Source of the DNA: Phenylobacterium sp.
GTDB taxonomy: Bacteria; Pseudomonadota; Alphaproteobacteria; Caulobacterales; Caulobacteraceae
Direction of reading: 5' to 3'
DNA length: 64,000 nt
Assembly: GCF_004297125.1 (NCBI RefSeq)
Contig: NZ_SCVD01000025.1
Span: 186,001 to 250,000 of the forward strand
How positions within the stretch are numbered: position 1 is the first letter of the stretch; each line of letters starts with the position of its first letter. The notes beneath the pieces are model-generated. The model saw only the letters and a list, made by a program, of their open reading frames with translations. It was not told the DNA's origin and did not search any database. The position numbers and the translations under genes were made by a program. Below, one piece after another: positions 61,912 to 64,000 of this stretch.

Positions 61912-63258
61912 CTAGCGCCGGCCGCCGCGCAGCTTCGACTTCTTGATCAGCCCCTCGTACTGGTGCGCCAGCAGGTGCGACTGGATCTGCGCCACCGTAT
62001 CCATGGTGACGCTGACCACGATCAGCAGCGAGGTGCCGCCCATGTAGAACTGGGTCCCCGTGAAGCGCATCAGGCCTTCCGGCACAAGGCACACCAGGGT
62101 GATGTACGCCGCGCCGATGACAGTCAGGCGCGTCAGCACGAAGTCGAGGTACTCGGCCGTCCGCTTGCCGGGCCGGATGCCCGGCAGGAAGCCGCCGTAT
62201 TTGCGCAAGTTCTCCGCCGTGTCTTCCGGGTTGAACACGACCGAGGTGTAGAAGAAGCAGAAGAAGATGATCAGGGCGCCGTAGAGCACCATGAACAGCG
62301 GCTGGCCGTGCTGGAGCTGGCCCACCGCGAGCGGCATCCACTGCAGCCATTCCGGCAGGTTCGCGGTCGCCGCGAAGCCCATGACGGTCGCCGGCAGCAG
62401 CAGCAGCGACGAGGCGAAGATCGGCGGGATCACGCCCGAGGTGTTGATCTTCAGCGGCAGGAACGAGGTGTCGCCGCCGAACATGCGGTTGCCGACCTGG
62501 CGCTTGGGGTACTGCACCAGCAGCCGACGCTGCGAGCGCTCCATGAACACGATCGCCACGGTGATCGCCACGACCAGGATGAGCATCAGGAACAGGGTCC
62601 CGGAGTTCATCGAGCCGGTGCGGGTCAGTTCCAGCGCCTGGAACAGGTACTGCGGCAGGACCGCGACGATGCCCGCGAAGATCAGCAGCGAGATGCCGTT
62701 GCCCACGCCGCGGCTGGTGATCTGCTCGCCCAGCCACATCAGGAACATGGTGCCGCCCGTCAGGGTGACGACGGTGGAGACGATGAAGAAGATGCCGGGA
62801 TTCTCGACCAGGCCGGGGCTCTGCGACAGGCCGGCGGCGATGCCGAAGGACTGGAACACCGCCAGCGCCACGGTCAGGTAGCGGGTGTACTGGTTGAGCG
62901 CCTTGCGCCCCGCCTCCCCGCCTTCCTTCCGCAGCTTCTCCCACGGCGGGTACACCGTGCCGAGCAGCTGCACGATGATCGAGGCCGAGATGTACGGCAT
63001 CACGTTCAGGGCGAAGATGGCCATCCGTTCGACGGCGCCGCCCGAGAACATGTTGAACATGCCCAGGATGCCCTGGGCCTGGCCCGAGAACGCCTGCTGG
63101 AACGCGACCGGATCGATGCCGGGGATTGGGATGTAGGTGCCCAGGCGATAGACGATCAGCGCCCAGAGCGTGAACCAGATGCGCTTGTGAAGCTCCGTCG
63201 CCTTGCGGAAGGCGTCGAAGTTCAGATTGGCGGCGAGCTGTTCTGCGGCCGAAGCCAT
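61912..63258 (-). CDS. secY: SecY protein translocase channel subunit
   Basis: 448-aa inner-membrane protein with ten TM helices. Landmarks are RIWFTLWALIVYRLGTYIPI, the FNMFSGGAVERMAIFALNVM plug region, LLIFAGIVAVLPQY and the cytoplasmic loop GFLPGIRPGKRTAEYLDFVL. With SecE and SecG it forms the translocon. It lies downstream of rplO. Confidence 0.98.
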   Translation of the reverse strand: MASAAEQLAANLNFDAFRKATELHKRIWFTLWALIVYRLGTYIPIPGIDPVAFQQAFSGQAQGILGMFNMFSGGAVERMAIFALNVMPYISASIIVQLLGTVYPPWEKLRKEGGEAGRKALNQYTRYLTVALAVFQSFGIAAGLSQSPGLVENPGIFFIVSTVVTLTGGTMFLMWLGEQITSRGVGNGISLLIFAGIVAVLPQYLFQALELTRTGSMNSGTLFLMLILVVAITVAIVFMERSQRRLLVQYPKRQVGNRMFGGDTSFLPLKINTSGVIPPIFASSLLLLPATVMGFAATANLPEWLQWMPLAVGQLQHGQPLFMVLYGALIIFFCFFYTSVVFNPEDTAENLRKYGGFLPGIRPGKRTAEYLDFVLTRLTVIGAAYITLVCLVPEGLMRFTGTQFYMGGTSLLIVVSVTMDTVAQIQSHLLAHQYEGLIKKSKLRGGRR

Positions 63259-63300
63259 TCAGCAAATCCCCTGACTCATGATCCCGCTGAAATAGGACGC

Positions 63301-63324
63301 GCCGGCCTCAGATGCGAGGCCGGC
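63301..63324. repeat. intercistronic hairpin between rplO and secY
   Basis: GCCGGCCT-CAGATGCG-AGGCCGGC, a perfect 8-bp stem with 8-nt loop in the 82-base rplO-secY gap. No T-run follows. Confidence 0.55.
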
Positions 63325-63340
63325 ATCGTCGCGGGACGCC

Positions 63341-63826
63341 TTAGGCTTCTTCGGCCTTGGCTTCGACCTTGGTCGTGGTCAGCGAGCCGCCGGCCCCTTC
63401 GACGGCCGCACGGGCCGAGGCGGTGGCGGAATAGACGGTGAGATTGAGCTTGGACTTGCACTCGCCCTCACCCAGCAGCTTCACGCCGTCCTTGACGCGG
63501 CGGATGACGCCGGCCTTCAGCAGCGCGTCAGCGTCGATGGCGCCCTTGACGTCGAGCTTGCCAGCTTCGATCGCCTGCTCGATGCGCCACAGGTTCACCT
63601 CGGCGAAGTCCTTGCGGTTGCGCGAGTTGAAGCCGCGCTTCGGCATGCGCATGTGCAGCGGCATCTGGCCGCCTTCGAAGCCGTGGATCGACACGCCGGA
63701 GCGCGCCTTCTGGCCCTTCACGCCGCGACCGGCGGTCTTACCCTTGCCCGAACCCGGGCCGCGGCCGACACGCATGCGGTTCTTGGTGGAGCCCTCGCGC
63801 GGGGCGAGATCGTTGAGCTTGGTCAT
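63341..63826 (-). CDS. rplO: 50S ribosomal protein L15
   Basis: 161-aa L15: MTKLNDLAPREGSTKNRMRV, GRGPGSGKGKTAGRGVKGQK and GFEGGQMPLHMRMPKRGF in the conserved N-terminal half, globular C-terminal half ending VEAKAEEA. The protein helps late 50S assembly. Confidence 0.98.
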   Translation of the reverse strand: MTKLNDLAPREGSTKNRMRVGRGPGSGKGKTAGRGVKGQKARSGVSIHGFEGGQMPLHMRMPKRGFNSRNRKDFAEVNLWRIEQAIEAGKLDVKGAIDADALLKAGVIRRVKDGVKLLGEGECKSKLNLTVYSATASARAAVEGAGGSLTTTKVEAKAEEA

Positions 63827-63851
63827 GTGCCTCTCCTTGGAGATCTGGCGC

Positions 63852-63867
63852 CGGGGCGAAGGCCCCG
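63852..63867. repeat. intercistronic hairpin between rpmD and rplO
   Basis: CGGGGC-GAAG-GCCCCG, a 6-bp perfect stem with a GAAG/CTTC loop between rpmD and rplO. Confidence 0.5.
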
Positions 63868-63902
63868 ACTCGGCGGATGTGTTTCCCGGCGGCGTGGAAG
63901 GC

Positions 63903-64000
63903 TTAGCCCTCCACGACCTCCACCAGGTGGGCGACCTTGGCCACCATGCCGCGAACGGACGGGGTGTCTTCCAGGGTCGAAGTGCGGCCCAGCTTGTTCA
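63903..64000 (-). CDS. rpmD: 50S ribosomal protein L30 (5' end beyond window)
   Basis: The last 31 complete codons are present, ending with NKLGRTSTLEDTPSVRGMVA and KVAHLVEVVEG. The LGR-x(3)-LEDTPSVRGM pattern is diagnostic of L30. It precedes rplO as in all spc operons. Confidence 0.93.
   Translation of the reverse strand, partial: NKLGRTSTLEDTPSVRGMVAKVAHLVEVVEG

Overview
This window comes from a GC-rich chromosome of the Caulobacteraceae (Caulobacter/Phenylobacterium group). The evidence is the divK-pleD cell-cycle pair at the left edge, the division-site ATPase mipZ, several proteins of types common in Caulobacter relatives (a UrcA-family protein and a CC0125/CC1285-type lipoprotein), and the alphaproteobacterial end of the ribosomal-protein cluster at the right edge, where adk is followed by rpsM-rpsK-rpoA-rplQ without rpmJ or rpsD. 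I lean towards Phenylobacterium but cannot prove the genus from sequence alone. Coding density is very high. Many neighbours overlap by 4 bp (ATGA, GTGA, TTGA), and GTG and TTG starts are common.

Layout. 0-2.2 kb: pleD (cut by the window edge), divK and a divergent HAD-like protein. 2.3-9.3 kb: an S9 peptidase, a polytopic membrane protein, a ROK sugar kinase, a UrcA protein and a ToxR-like membrane-anchored regulator. 9.3-13.5 kb: DNA polymerase IV, then the clpS-clpA proteolysis operon. 13.5-18 kb: PhyH oxygenase, HIT protein, DUF4287 protein and the RidA-GDPD-COG3146 operon. 18-22.8 kb: a phasin with probable PhaR operators, a D,D-carboxypeptidase, a DnaJ-domain protein, mipZ, a DUF1489 protein and an enoyl-CoA hydratase. 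22.8-26.7 kb: a cyclic-nucleotide-domain patatin phospholipase, then a 580-base leader region with two attenuator-like RNA elements, then two small ACT-like genes and an XRE regulator. 26.7-31.6 kb: DUF3574 lipoprotein, isovaleryl-CoA dehydrogenase, a GH24 lysozyme-like membrane protein, mgtE, tRNA-Leu(GAG) and a FliN-like protein. 31.6-40 kb: lipB, propionyl-CoA carboxylase pccA and pccB split by msrB, an ion channel and a BON protein, then a luciferase-like monooxygenase and an ABM protein. 40-50.8 kb: an ATP12 chaperone, a DUF1800-DUF1501 pair, the crcB-RluA-TPR/2OG oxygenase operon, a possible degenerate GGDEF/EAL protein, a second RluA enzyme and rarA. 50.8-58.5 kb: a stress/xenobiotic accessory block (two HxlR regulators, azoreductase, Do protease, drug-efflux MFS, SRPBCC, ArsR, VOC, NPP phosphodiesterase, GST). 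58.5-64 kb: rplQ, rpoA, rpsK, rpsM, adk, secY, rplO and rpmD (partial).

The most interesting stretch is 24.65-25.8 kb. A 22-codon ORF has a Shine-Dalgarno region complementary to almost the entire 3' end of 16S rRNA. That region can be masked by an upstream anti-SD mimic, and two mutually exclusive hairpins follow the stop codon. Immediately downstream is an isoleucine-containing leader peptide with a classical antiterminator/terminator choice. This attenuator leads not into an acetolactate synthase catalytic gene but into a 29-codon ORF and two small ACT-like proteins. That arrangement suggests an ilvG-type catalytic gene has been lost, or that an undescribed regulatory locus remains. No CRISPR array, prophage or insertion sequence was seen.
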